From Nocardioidaceae bacterium (GTDB taxonomy: Bacteria > Actinomycetota > Actinomycetes > Propionibacteriales > Nocardioidaceae): a stretch of DNA of 64,000 nt. Position numbers and translations under genes: made by a program. The stretch covers positions 186,001 through 250,000 of the forward strand of contig JAURVT010000049.1 in the NCBI GenBank assembly GCA_030655315.1. Direction: 5' to 3'. A model generated the notes under the pieces. That model was not told the origin of the DNA. It saw only the letters and a list, made by a program, of their open reading frames with translations, and searched no databases. This document shows positions 24,094 through 31,992 of the stretch, one piece after another; positions within the stretch are counted from its first letter, which is position 1, and every line of letters begins with the position of its first letter.

Positions 24094-24864
24094 ATGACCC
24101 TCACCCTGGCGATCGCCAACCAGAAGGGTGGCGTCGCCAAGACCACCACGGTCGCCTCCATCGGGGCCGCCCTGCTCGAGCAGGGCCAGCGGGTGCTGCT
24201 GGTCGACCTCGACCCGCAGGCCTGCCTGACCTTCTCCCTCGGCGTCGACCCCGAGGACCTCGACGTCTCGGTGCGCGAGGTGCTGCTCGGCGAGAAGGAC
24301 GCGGCCGACGTCGCCGTGGTCACCGACGAGGGCCTGCACCTGCTGCCCGCCACCATCGCGCTCGCCCAGGCCGAGGAGGCGCTGATGAGCCGAACCGGCC
24401 GCGAGCACCGGCTGAAGGTGGCGCTGCGCCAGGTGACCGACGACTACGACTGGGTGCTGCTGGACTGCCCGCCGTCGCTCGGCATCCTCACCGTCGGCGC
24501 GCTCACCGCCGCCGACCAGGTGCTCGTGCCGCTGCAGTGCGAGACGCTCGCCCACCGCGGCGTGGGCCAGCTGCTCGACACCGTCTACGACGTGCGCGAG
24601 TTCACCAACCCGGGCCTCGAGGTGCTCGGCGTCCTCCCCACGCTCTTCGACGGCCGCACCAAGCACGCCCGGGCGGTGCTGGAGACCGTGACGAGCACCT
24701 ACGACCTCGACGTCGTCGAGCCGCCGATCCCCAAGTCGATCCGCTTCGCCGAGGCGCCGGCGGTGGGCCGCAGCATCCTCGGCACGTCGCGCACGCACCC
24801 CGGGGCCCAGGCCTACCGCGCCGTCGCGGCCAACCTCCTCGCACGGGCCGCCGCGCGGTCCTGA
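24094..24864 (+). CDS. ParA/Soj-family ATPase (orphan)
   Basis: 256 residues. The deviant Walker A motif KGGVAKTT is at residues 11-18, Walker A' is LLVDLDPQA near 36, and Walker B is WVLLDCPP near 127. It resembles Soj/ParA ATPases that position chromosome, plasmid or protein cargo. No parB or parS site is seen beside it, so it is probably not the main segregation ParA. It is followed at 30 bases by an L,D-transpeptidase-like gene and then dnaG. The ATG at 24094 is six bases after a TTCGAT hexamer. Confidence 0.88.
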   Translation: MTLTLAIANQKGGVAKTTTVASIGAALLEQGQRVLLVDLDPQACLTFSLGVDPEDLDVSVREVLLGEKDAADVAVVTDEGLHLLPATIALAQAEEALMSRTGREHRLKVALRQVTDDYDWVLLDCPPSLGILTVGALTAADQVLVPLQCETLAHRGVGQLLDTVYDVREFTNPGLEVLGVLPTLFDGRTKHARAVLETVTSTYDLDVVEPPIPKSIRFAEAPAVGRSILGTSRTHPGAQAYRAVAANLLARAAARS

Positions 24865-24894
24865 GGCGGCGGACCGCTCGGTACAGTGGCGGGC

Positions 24895-25557
24895 ATGTCC
24901 CACCTGCGTCGCGGCCGCCACGCGGCGGGCGTGCGTCTGCGGTGGGCACGCGGCGCGATGCTGGCCACCGCGCTCCTCATGACCCTCGCCGTCGCGGTGA
25001 CGGCCCTGGCCCTCGGCCCCCGCTCGGCGGTCGTCGCGGCGCCCGAGCGCGCCGACGACGTCCTGCAGCCCCTCGCGTGGGCGGGCGACGTCCACGACCG
25101 CGCGTCGTCCGCGCTGCGCGACGCGGTGGCCCCCACGCCGACGGTCGACCCCACCGCCCTGCCGGCCCGCACCGGCCAGGGCCGACGGGTCGTGTTCGAC
25201 CGCGGCGCGCAGCGGGTCTGGCTCGTCCGGGGGAACGGGTCGGTGGCCCGCACCTACCCGGTCTCGGGCAGCGTCCACGACAACCTCGACGCCGGCCGCT
25301 ACCGCGTCTACTCGCGCTCGGCCCGGGCCACGTCCTTCGACTACTCGAGCACCATGGGCTACTTCGTCCGCTTCACCCGCGGGGCCAACGCCGCCATCGG
25401 CTTCCACGACATCCCGGTCGACGACGACGGGCAGAAGGTCCAGACCCGGTCCCAGCTCGGCACCGCCCTGTCGTCGGGCTGCATCCGCCAGCTGCGCCCG
25501 GACGCCAAGGCGATGTGGCGGTTCGCCCCCGTCGGCACCCTCGTCGTGGTGCGCTGA
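24895..25557 (+). CDS. L,D-transpeptidase-like (YkuD) protein
   Basis: 220 residues. One N-terminal membrane anchor (about 20-40) is followed by a YkuD domain from residue 98 (RVVFDRGAQRVWLV). The catalytic residues are His171 (GFHDIP) and Cys196 in SSGCIR; the family signature is SHGC, so the His before Gly is Ser here. L,D-transpeptidases make 3-3 peptidoglycan cross-links outside the membrane. TACAGT ends seven bases before the ATG at 24895, which is preferred over the GTG at 24886. The stop is only five bases before dnaG. Confidence 0.83.
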   Translation: MSHLRRGRHAAGVRLRWARGAMLATALLMTLAVAVTALALGPRSAVVAAPERADDVLQPLAWAGDVHDRASSALRDAVAPTPTVDPTALPARTGQGRRVVFDRGAQRVWLVRGNGSVARTYPVSGSVHDNLDAGRYRVYSRSARATSFDYSSTMGYFVRFTRGANAAIGFHDIPVDDDGQKVQTRSQLGTALSSGCIRQLRPDAKAMWRFAPVGTLVVVR

Positions 25558-25562
25558 TCGTC

Positions 25563-27455
25563 GTGGCCGGACGCATCCGCGAGGACGACATCGCGACGGT
25601 CCGCGAGCGCGCCAAGATCGACGAGGTCGTCGAGCAGTACGTGACGCTCCGGGGGAGCGGCGGCGGCAACCGGGTCGGTCTGTGCCCGTTCCACGACGAG
25701 AAGTCGCCGTCGTTCAACGTGACCCCGTCGCGCGGCATGTACTACTGCTTCGGCTGCGGCCAGGGCGGCGACGTCTTCACGTTCCTGCGCGAGGTCGAGG
25801 GCATCACCTTCACCGAGGCGGTCGAGCGGCTCGCCGGCCGGTTCGACGTCACGCTCCGCTACGAGGACGGCCCCGGTGCGCCCCGTCGCGACCACGCCCA
25901 GCGCGGCCGGCTGATCGAGGCCAACAAGATCGCCGCGGAGTTCTTCGCCGAGCAGCTGACGTCGTCCTCCGACGGCGTCGCGGGTCGCAGGTTCCTGCAC
26001 GAGCGCGGCTTCGACCAGGCCGCCGCGGCCAAGTTCGGCGTCGGGTTCGCACCACGCAGCGGGGAGGCGCTCGTCGCCCACCTGCGCGCCAGGGGCGTCA
26101 CCGAGGACGACATGGTCAAGGCCGACCTCGCGGGCGTCAGCTCCCGCGGGGCCTACGACCGGTTCCGCGGGCGGCTGCTCTGGCCCATCCGTGAAGCCTC
26201 CGGCGACGTCGTCGGCTTCGGCGCCCGTCGGATGTTCGACGACGACCGCGTCGACGCCAAGTACCTCAACACCCGCGAGACGCCGCTCTACAAGAAGAGC
26301 CAGGTGCTCTACGGCGTCGACCTCGCCCGCCGCGAGATCTCCCGCGCCAGCCAGGCCGTCGTGGTCGAGGGCTACACCGACGTGATGGCCTGCCACGAGG
26401 CCGGCGTGACCACCGCCGTCGCCACCTGCGGCACCGCGTTCGGCGAGGAGCACGGACGTGTCCTGCGCCGGCTGCTGCTCGACCACGACGCGTTCCGCGG
26501 CGAGGTGATCTTCACCTTCGACGGGGACGAGGCCGGCCAGAACGCCGCGATGCGGGCGTTCGGCGGCGACGAGCAGTTCGTCACCCAGACCTACGTCGCG
26601 GTCGAGCCCACCGGTCAGGACCCGTGCGACCTGCGTCTGTCGGCGGGCGACGCCGCCGTCCGCGAGCTGATCGCGTCCCGCATCCCGCTGTACCGGTTCG
26701 TGCTCTCCAACGTGGTGCGCCAGTTCGACCTCGACCGCGGCGACCAGCGCGTCAACGCCGTGCGCGAGGCGGTGTCGCTGCTGACGTCGGTGCGCGACCG
26801 CTCCAAGCGCGACGCGTTCGTCCGCGAGATCGCCTCGGTCGTCGGCGTCGAGGTGGAGGAGGTGCGCGACGCCGCCCGTCGCGCCGCCTCGCGCCCGAGC
26901 ACCTCCGCGACCACGCCGACCCGCCAGGCGCCCGTCGTCCACGCCGACGAGGAGCCCGAGGTGCCGGTCGGCCCGTCGCTCGGCGAGAGCCGGTTCCACG
27001 ACGAGCGCGAGGCGCTCAAGGCGGTCGTGCAGCAGCCGCACCTGGCGGCCGACCTCGTCGGCGACCTCGACCGCGACGACTTCACCCACCCGTCCACCGC
27101 CGCGCTCTGGGACGCCATCGTCGCCGAGGGGCTGCCCTCGGCCCCCGACTCGTCGTGGGTGTCCAAGGTGGCCGCACGCATCGACGACCCCACGGTCCAG
27201 CACGTGCTGTCCCTGCTGGCGGTCGACACCATGGTCAGCAACGGCGAGCCCACCGCCCTGCTGGTCGGCGCCCTGCTGGCCCGGGTCCAGGAGCTGACCA
27301 CCCTGCGCCGGATCGAGGGCGTCAAGTCGCGCCTGCAGCGCACCAACCCGGTGGACGAGGCGACGGAGTACAACCGGATGTTCGGCGAGCTCGTCGCGCT
27401 CGAGGCCCAGCGCCGCGCGCTGCGCGAGCGTGCGATCAGCGGGGCCCTGTTCTAG
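25563..27455 (+). CDS. dnaG: DNA primase
   Basis: 630 residues, the normal length. The CHC2 zinc finger is C41-x2-H44-x17-C62-x2-C65 (CPFHDEKSPSF, YYCFGCGQGG). The catalytic core and TOPRIM domain follow, with VVEGYTDVMACHEAG and FTFDGDEAGQNA carrying metal-binding acidic residues. The C-terminal part (from about 480) is the DnaB-interaction domain. It synthesises RNA primers for replication. The GTG at 25563 gives MAGRIREDDIATVRERA, as in other actinobacterial primases. A sigma factor gene follows after 82 bases, echoing the classic dnaG-rpoD order. Confidence 0.97.
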   Translation: MAGRIREDDIATVRERAKIDEVVEQYVTLRGSGGGNRVGLCPFHDEKSPSFNVTPSRGMYYCFGCGQGGDVFTFLREVEGITFTEAVERLAGRFDVTLRYEDGPGAPRRDHAQRGRLIEANKIAAEFFAEQLTSSSDGVAGRRFLHERGFDQAAAAKFGVGFAPRSGEALVAHLRARGVTEDDMVKADLAGVSSRGAYDRFRGRLLWPIREASGDVVGFGARRMFDDDRVDAKYLNTRETPLYKKSQVLYGVDLARREISRASQAVVVEGYTDVMACHEAGVTTAVATCGTAFGEEHGRVLRRLLLDHDAFRGEVIFTFDGDEAGQNAAMRAFGGDEQFVTQTYVAVEPTGQDPCDLRLSAGDAAVRELIASRIPLYRFVLSNVVRQFDLDRGDQRVNAVREAVSLLTSVRDRSKRDAFVREIASVVGVEVEEVRDAARRAASRPSTSATTPTRQAPVVHADEEPEVPVGPSLGESRFHDEREALKAVVQQPHLAADLVGDLDRDDFTHPSTAALWDAIVAEGLPSAPDSSWVSKVAARIDDPTVQHVLSLLAVDTMVSNGEPTALLVGALLARVQELTTLRRIEGVKSRLQRTNPVDEATEYNRMFGELVALEAQRRALRERAISGALF

Positions 27456-27537
27456 CTCCCGGCGCGCCGCGACCGACGTTGTCCACAACTTCGTCCGCGG
27501 GCCCCCACGGACGTGCCCGCGCTCGGAGACTGGCGCG

Positions 27538-28416
27538 ATGGAACTCAGCGCCCTGCCCGAGGCCGTCGCGGCCTACCTGGACCAGATCGGTCGCATCCCG
27601 TTGCTCGACGCGGCCGCCGAGCGCGACCTCGCCGGACGGGTGCGGGCGGGTCGGGACGCCCGACGTCTCCTCGACGTCGCGTCGGCCGGCGAGCGCGCGG
27701 CGCTGGCGTCGACCGTCGCCGACGGCGTCCGGGCTCGCGAGCACCTGATCAGCGCCAACCTGCGCCTCGTGGTGTCGCAGGCCCGGCACCTGCCGCGGGG
27801 GCGGGTGCCGTTCCTCGACCTCGTCCAGGAGGGCAACGTCGGGCTGATGGCGGCGGTCGACCGGTTCGACCCCGACCTGGGGTTCCGCTTCACCACCTAC
27901 GCGCACGACTGGATCGCCCAGGCGATGTGGGCGGCGCTGGCGTCCGACCGGCTGATTCGGTTGCCCACCAAACTCGGCGCGCGGGCGAGCCACTGCCGCC
28001 GGGCGCGCGAGGAGCTCGTCGAGGTGACGCACCGCGAGCCGGCCGCGTCGGAGGTCGCGCGGGTCACCGGCTTCGAGCCCCGGCAGGTCGAGCTGCTGCT
28101 GCGGGCCGAGCACCCGACCGTCCCCCTGGAGCTGGTGGTCGCTCCCGCGTCGTCGCCCGAGCACGACCCGAGCGAGCCCGCGCACCGCCGCGACACCGCC
28201 GACCGGGTGGTCGCCGCGCTCCGGCACCTCGAGCCCGACGAGCGACGCGTGATCGAGCTGCGGTTCGGGCTCGTCGACGAGGCGTGCACCCGCTCCGAGA
28301 CGGCGGCGCGCACCGGCGTCGACGTCGCGACGGTCAGGCGCCTCGAGCGACGCGCGCTCGGGCGGCTGCGCTCGCGTCCGGGGATGGTGCAGCTGCTCGA
28401 CGCCCCTGCGGGGTGA
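27538..28416 (+). CDS. sigma-70 family RNA polymerase sigma factor with altered region 2.4
   Basis: 292 residues without region 1.1, so a group-2-like factor and not the main RpoD. Region 1.2 is AAYLDQIGRIPLL. Regions 2.1-2.3 are clear (ISANLRLVVSQA; FLDLVQEGNVGLMAAVDRFD). Region 2.4 reads YAHDWIAQAMWAAL at 121-134, where housekeeping factors have YATWWIRQAITRA. The first Trp, the Arg, and the Thr/Arg that read the -10 element are changed. Region 4.2 lies at about 235-280 (TRSETAARTGVDVATVRRLE). Promoter specificity is probably altered. The ATG at 27538 is the natural start. Confidence 0.9.
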   Translation: MELSALPEAVAAYLDQIGRIPLLDAAAERDLAGRVRAGRDARRLLDVASAGERAALASTVADGVRAREHLISANLRLVVSQARHLPRGRVPFLDLVQEGNVGLMAAVDRFDPDLGFRFTTYAHDWIAQAMWAALASDRLIRLPTKLGARASHCRRAREELVEVTHREPAASEVARVTGFEPRQVELLLRAEHPTVPLELVVAPASSPEHDPSEPAHRRDTADRVVAALRHLEPDERRVIELRFGLVDEACTRSETAARTGVDVATVRRLERRALGRLRSRPGMVQLLDAPAG

Positions 28417-28431
28417 GCGATGATGGGTCCC

Positions 28432-28947
28432 ATGCGCTGGACGTCCGCACGTGCCCTGCCCGGCGACGTCGCGTCCCGTCTGGACACCGAGCCGGGGGAG
28501 CGGGCGCTGGCCGCTGCCCGCGACGAGGCCGGGTCGTGGCTCGTCGGCACCGACCGCGCGCTGCACCGGCCCGTGGACGACCGCTGGGAGGTGCACCGCT
28601 GGGAGTCCCTCGAGGGAGCCACCTGGGACCGCGAGGACGGCGAGCTCACCGTCGTCGAGGTCGCCGACTTCGGCGAGCCCGAGCCCCGCCACGTCCACCG
28701 CATCGAGTCGCCCGGTCGCCTGCTCGAGCTGGTGCGCGAGCGCATCACCGCCAGCATCCTCGTGCGCCGGCCCGTGCCCGTCCGGCCCGGCGCCGGCCTC
28801 ACCGTCGTCGTCCGCCGCTCGCCCACCCGCACCGGCGAGGCGTCGTTCTCGTTCGTCCTCGACCCCGGCCTGGACCCCGTCGACGCCGACGTCCTCGCCG
28901 CCGTCGACCGCGGTCGCGCCGAGGCCCGCGACGAGCTCGGCCTCTGA
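28432..28947 (+). CDS. conserved actinobacterial hypothetical protein
   Basis: 171 residues, soluble, no signal peptide. Sequence landmarks are MRWTSARALPGDVASRL at the start, WLVGTDRALH near 36, and a beta-rich second half ending in FSFVLDPGLDPVDADV. Similar small proteins occur beside tRNA genes in related genomes, but I know of no function. The ATG at 28432 is preferred, with an ATG at 28420 as alternative. It lies between the sigma factor gene and tRNA-Asn, 74 bases before the tRNA. Confidence 0.75.
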   Translation: MRWTSARALPGDVASRLDTEPGERALAAARDEAGSWLVGTDRALHRPVDDRWEVHRWESLEGATWDREDGELTVVEVADFGEPEPRHVHRIESPGRLLELVRERITASILVRRPVPVRPGAGLTVVVRRSPTRTGEASFSFVLDPGLDPVDADVLAAVDRGRAEARDELGL

Positions 28948-28956
28948 CCCACCCGT

Positions 28957-28987
28957 TTGGACTCGCCCCGGCCCCGGTTGGTACGGT
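28957..28987 (+). promoter_or_regulatory. possible tRNA-Asn promoter
   Basis: TTGGAC (28957-28962) and TACGGT (28982-28987) lie 19 bases apart, with the tRNA beginning 34 bases after the -10 hexamer. The spacer is two bases longer than the usual 17, so the call is tentative. Confidence 0.45.
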
Positions 28988-29021
28988 GTCCTGCGCACCT
29001 GAGGAACCGCGACGGTGCTGA

Positions 29022-29094
29022 TCCCCTGTAGCTCAATTGGCAGAGCAGCCGGCTGTTAACCGGCAGGTTATTGGTTCGAGTCCAATCGGGGGAG
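29022..29094 (+). tRNA. tRNA-Asn (anticodon GTT)
   Basis: A 73-base cloverleaf. The acceptor stem pairs TCCCCTG (29022-29028) with CGGGGGA (29087-29093), and the discriminator is G at 29094, as expected for tRNA-Asn. The anticodon loop is CTGTTAA with GTT at 29055-29057. The T-arm contains GGTTCGAGTCC. CCA is not encoded. No integrase or attachment repeat is seen next to it. Confidence 0.97.
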
Positions 29095-29258
29095 CTCTTC
29101 TTCTGACGACGGGGTCACGCCCGAGGGGCCCTCGGGGCGCGGTGGACGACGGCCCTGGGTGGTCTGCTGTTCGTCGGCACGATCGTCCCGCGCCTGGTCG
29201 GCCCCGGCTGGTGGCGACGTGAGCGCAGGTTTAGCCGGCGTCGACGTCGGCGCCGGGG

Positions 29259-30089
29259 TCAGCCCACCGTCACGCCGCAGCGCCGCATCAGCGCCATCGC
29301 GTCGAACGGCGACCGCACCTTGGCGTCGTTGTCGAAGTAGCAGTAGACGTCGAGCCCCGCGTCGCGCCAGCCGAGGACCTGCGCCGCCCAGGTGTCGAGC
29401 GCGTCGTCGGTGTAGCCCGACGCGTACAGCTCGTCGGCGCCGTGCAGACGCAGGTACACGAAGTCCGTCGTCACCTCGCGCAGCTCGGGCCAGGTGCCGG
29501 CGGTGTCGGCCATCACCAGGGCGACCCCCTGGCTGCGGAACAGCTCGGCCACGCCGGGCTCGGCCCAGCTGGGGTGCCGCGGCTCGACCGCGTGCCGCAG
29601 CACCCGGTCGTCCTCGGCGGTGGTGAGTGACTGGTCGTCGGGGATGCGCTCGTCGTGCTCGGCCGCGAGCGCCGCGGCGTCGCCGGTGGTGCGCGGGAGC
29701 ATCGCCAGGAACTCGGAGACGGGCGGCTCGTCGAACGGGAGGTTAGCCGGCAGCTGCCACAGCAGCGGACCGAGGTGGGGTCCGAGCGCGAGGGGCCCGG
29801 ACGCGAGGAAGTTCGCGACGGGGACGCGGGCGTCCTTGAGTCGCTTCATGTGGGTGATGAACCGCGGGGCCTTGAGCGCGAGCACCGTGCTCTCGGGCAC
29901 CTCCGCACGCCAGCGCGCATAGCTGGACGGCTTCTGCAGGGCGTAGAAGGAGCCGTTGACCTCGATCGACCCGAGGTGCTCGGCGGCGTACGCGAGCTCG
30001 CGCCGGTGGACCAGCCCCTCGGGGTAGAACGTCCCGCGCCACGGCGCGTAGGTCCAGCCCGAGATCCCGATGCGGATCGTGGCGGTCAT
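29259..30089 (-). CDS. DUF72 (YecE-like) family protein
   Basis: 276 residues, full length for DUF72, which has a TIM-barrel-like fold and no firmly established activity. The N-terminus IRIGISGWTYAPWRGTFYPEGL and the later FITHMKRLKD and VYCYFDNDAKVRSPFDAM are typical. The ATG at 30089 is the only sensible start. It is divergent from the HNH gene (63 bases). The 164-base space between the tRNA and this gene's 3' end has no gene with a start codon, only a possible membrane-protein remnant (29107-29232). Confidence 0.88.
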   Translation of the reverse strand: MTATIRIGISGWTYAPWRGTFYPEGLVHRRELAYAAEHLGSIEVNGSFYALQKPSSYARWRAEVPESTVLALKAPRFITHMKRLKDARVPVANFLASGPLALGPHLGPLLWQLPANLPFDEPPVSEFLAMLPRTTGDAAALAAEHDERIPDDQSLTTAEDDRVLRHAVEPRHPSWAEPGVAELFRSQGVALVMADTAGTWPELREVTTDFVYLRLHGADELYASGYTDDALDTWAAQVLGWRDAGLDVYCYFDNDAKVRSPFDAMALMRRCGVTVG

Positions 30090-30152
30090 GGCCCCACCGT
30101 AGAGCGACCAATCCGTGACGACGCTGTCGGTGGTCGAGAGTACGTTCGATTC

Positions 30153-31373
30153 ATGGCCGCAGAGGTTTGGTTCGACGCTCGTGAGGAGCTGGCCGACGTC
30201 CTGGCGTCGCGGGAGACGGTCCGCCGGGCCGAGGCCGAGCAGGTGCGCGGCATCGCGGCCTGGGCCGCAGCCCGGACCACGTCCCAGCGAGGGCCGTTGC
30301 GGGTGCTGCCCGGCCAGGAGCGGCGCGTCCCGTTCGGCGGCCCCGGGTCACCGGACGTCCCCGAGTTCCTCCCAGCTGAGCTCGGCGCGACGTTGGGGCT
30401 GTCGGCGTTCGCCGCGCAGAAGCTGTTGTCGGACGCCCTGTCCCTGGTCCACCGCCTTCCCGACCTCCTCACCCTCCTCGAGCAGGGCGATGTCGACGCC
30501 TGGAAGGTCCGGATGGTCGCCGCCGCCACCCGCGAGCTGCCGCAGACCGTGGCAGGGATCATCGACTGCCAGCTCGCCGCCTCCGCCCGGAAGGGCGCAC
30601 TACCCAGGATCGTGCGGCTCACCCGGTCCACGTTGCAGGACGTGATCGATCACCACCTCCTTGCCCACACCGACCCCGCCCAGGTCACCGACGACCACAC
30701 CCAGGCCCAGGCCCGCCGGTACGTGGCGTTCAAACCCGGCCTGGACGGGACCACCGACATCGCGGGGACCCTGTCCAACGAGGACGCCCGACGTCTCGAG
30801 CAGGCGTTGGACGACACCGCGTCCGAGATGGCAGACGTCGAGGGCGACACCCGCTCCAAGGGCGTCCGTCGGGCCGAGGCGCTGGGCAGGCTCGTCGTAC
30901 ACCCCGGCCTCGCGCAGACCGTCCTGTACGTCCACTTCGACCGGGTCTCCGGCACCTGGTCCGCCGACGGGATCGGCACCATCAGCGTCGACGAGGCCGA
31001 GAGCATGCTCGGCCACGGCACCGTGACCATCAAGCCCGTGATCGACCTCGCCGCACAGATCACCACCACCGGCTACGTCGCACCACCACGCCTCCGCGAA
31101 CAGCTCAGGCTCGCCCAACGGAACCTGTGCGCGTTCCCGCACTGCGACCGCCGCGGCACCATCGGCTTCGACGTCGACCACGTCACCCCGTACGACTCAG
31201 GTGGCGCCACCACGTCGAGCAACACCCACCTGCTCTGCCGCTACCACCACCGCGTGAAGACCCACGGCAGATGGAAAGCGACCAAGACCGCACCCGGCAC
31301 CACCGTCTGGACCAGCCCCACCGGCCAGGTCTTCGAGATCGCCCACGGACTCACCACCCGCCTGCGGACCTGA
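30153..31373 (+). CDS. DUF222/13E12-repeat HNH endonuclease
   Basis: 406 residues. The DUF222 domain occupies about residues 30-320. The C-terminal HNH nuclease domain begins NLCAFPHCDRRGTIGFD and has DVDHVTPYDSGG, SNTHLLCRYHH, with the H-N-H residues in order. This family, called 13E12 repeats in mycobacteria, is multicopy in many actinobacteria and behaves like a mobile or homing-type element, though mobility is not shown here. TACGTT ends six bases before the ATG at 30153. It runs 23 bases into the convergent gene's 3' end. Confidence 0.9.
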   Translation: MAAEVWFDAREELADVLASRETVRRAEAEQVRGIAAWAAARTTSQRGPLRVLPGQERRVPFGGPGSPDVPEFLPAELGATLGLSAFAAQKLLSDALSLVHRLPDLLTLLEQGDVDAWKVRMVAAATRELPQTVAGIIDCQLAASARKGALPRIVRLTRSTLQDVIDHHLLAHTDPAQVTDDHTQAQARRYVAFKPGLDGTTDIAGTLSNEDARRLEQALDDTASEMADVEGDTRSKGVRRAEALGRLVVHPGLAQTVLYVHFDRVSGTWSADGIGTISVDEAESMLGHGTVTIKPVIDLAAQITTTGYVAPPRLREQLRLAQRNLCAFPHCDRRGTIGFDVDHVTPYDSGGATTSSNTHLLCRYHHRVKTHGRWKATKTAPGTTVWTSPTGQVFEIAHGLTTRLRT

Positions 31374-31905
31374 CCCAACGCTGGTCACCAGGTCCACCAG
31401 TCGGTCGGTCACGGGCACCGGACGACCGAGGCTGTCCACCCCTGCCCCGACCCCGGCCACGTGCCCGGACTCCCTCAGCCGCACGTCCCCGCCACACCCG
31501 CCGCAGCAGCAGGGCCGACGCGGCGGCGACGACCGGCTCCTGGAGGAGGCGGCGGGGCGACTCGCGCTGGATCCGCTTGTGCCAGGCGTCGAGGGCGGGC
31601 GGGAAGGGCGAGCGGCCGAAGAACATCTCGCTCGGCTTGTCGGTGTCGGGGAGGCAGGCGCCGACCATGCCGGCCACGACGGACGCGCGCCGCCCGGGCG
31701 GTGCGGTGGCGGCGACGGTGGCCATCACCGCGGCGCCGACGAGGCCGTCGACCACGGCGACCCGGAGGAAGATCCGCTCCTCGCCCCAGTGCGGGACGAC
31801 GTCCATCGCGAAGTGCGACGCGACGCCCACCACGAACGCGGCGCCGGGCCGGCGCACCGCCGTCCCGATCAGCGCGCCGGCCAGGACGTGGTTGGTGATG
31901 AGCAC
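31351..31905 (-). CDS. membrane-associated metal-dependent hydrolase-like protein with odd C-terminal tail
   Basis: 184 residues. The first 135 resemble a short DUF457/YdjM-like protein: hydrophobic segments LAGALIGTAV and GLVGAAVMATVAA, and a metal-site-like SHFAMDVVPHWG near residue 30. From about residue 140 the sequence becomes Arg/Gly-rich low complexity (VRARGRGRGRGG) and runs 23 bases into the HNH gene. The original stop was probably lost, perhaps when the HNH element inserted. TAGGGT lies seven bases before the GTG at 31905. Function is unknown. Confidence 0.7.
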   Translation of the reverse strand: MLITNHVLAGALIGTAVRRPGAAFVVGVASHFAMDVVPHWGEERIFLRVAVVDGLVGAAVMATVAATAPPGRRASVVAGMVGACLPDTDKPSEMFFGRSPFPPALDAWHKRIQRESPRRLLQEPVVAAASALLLRRVWRGRAAEGVRARGRGRGRGGQPRSSGARDRPTGGPGDQRWVRSAGGW

Positions 31906-31992
31906 GTGTCCGACCCTAGGCAGGCCGCGGTTGCCGCGACGCGTCCCGGGCCCGGACGCACGGGGAACAGCGGGGTGCGACAGGGTGGGCCC

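Noticed and set aside
24094-24864. Chromosome-partition locus (parAB)
   Set aside because: There is no parB, no parS-like site and no rep gene nearby, so the ParA protein is best treated as an orphan.
29022-31905. Integrated element or genomic island at tRNA-Asn
   Set aside because: No integrase, no direct repeat of the tRNA 3' end, and normal base composition. The HNH gene alone is not enough evidence for an island.
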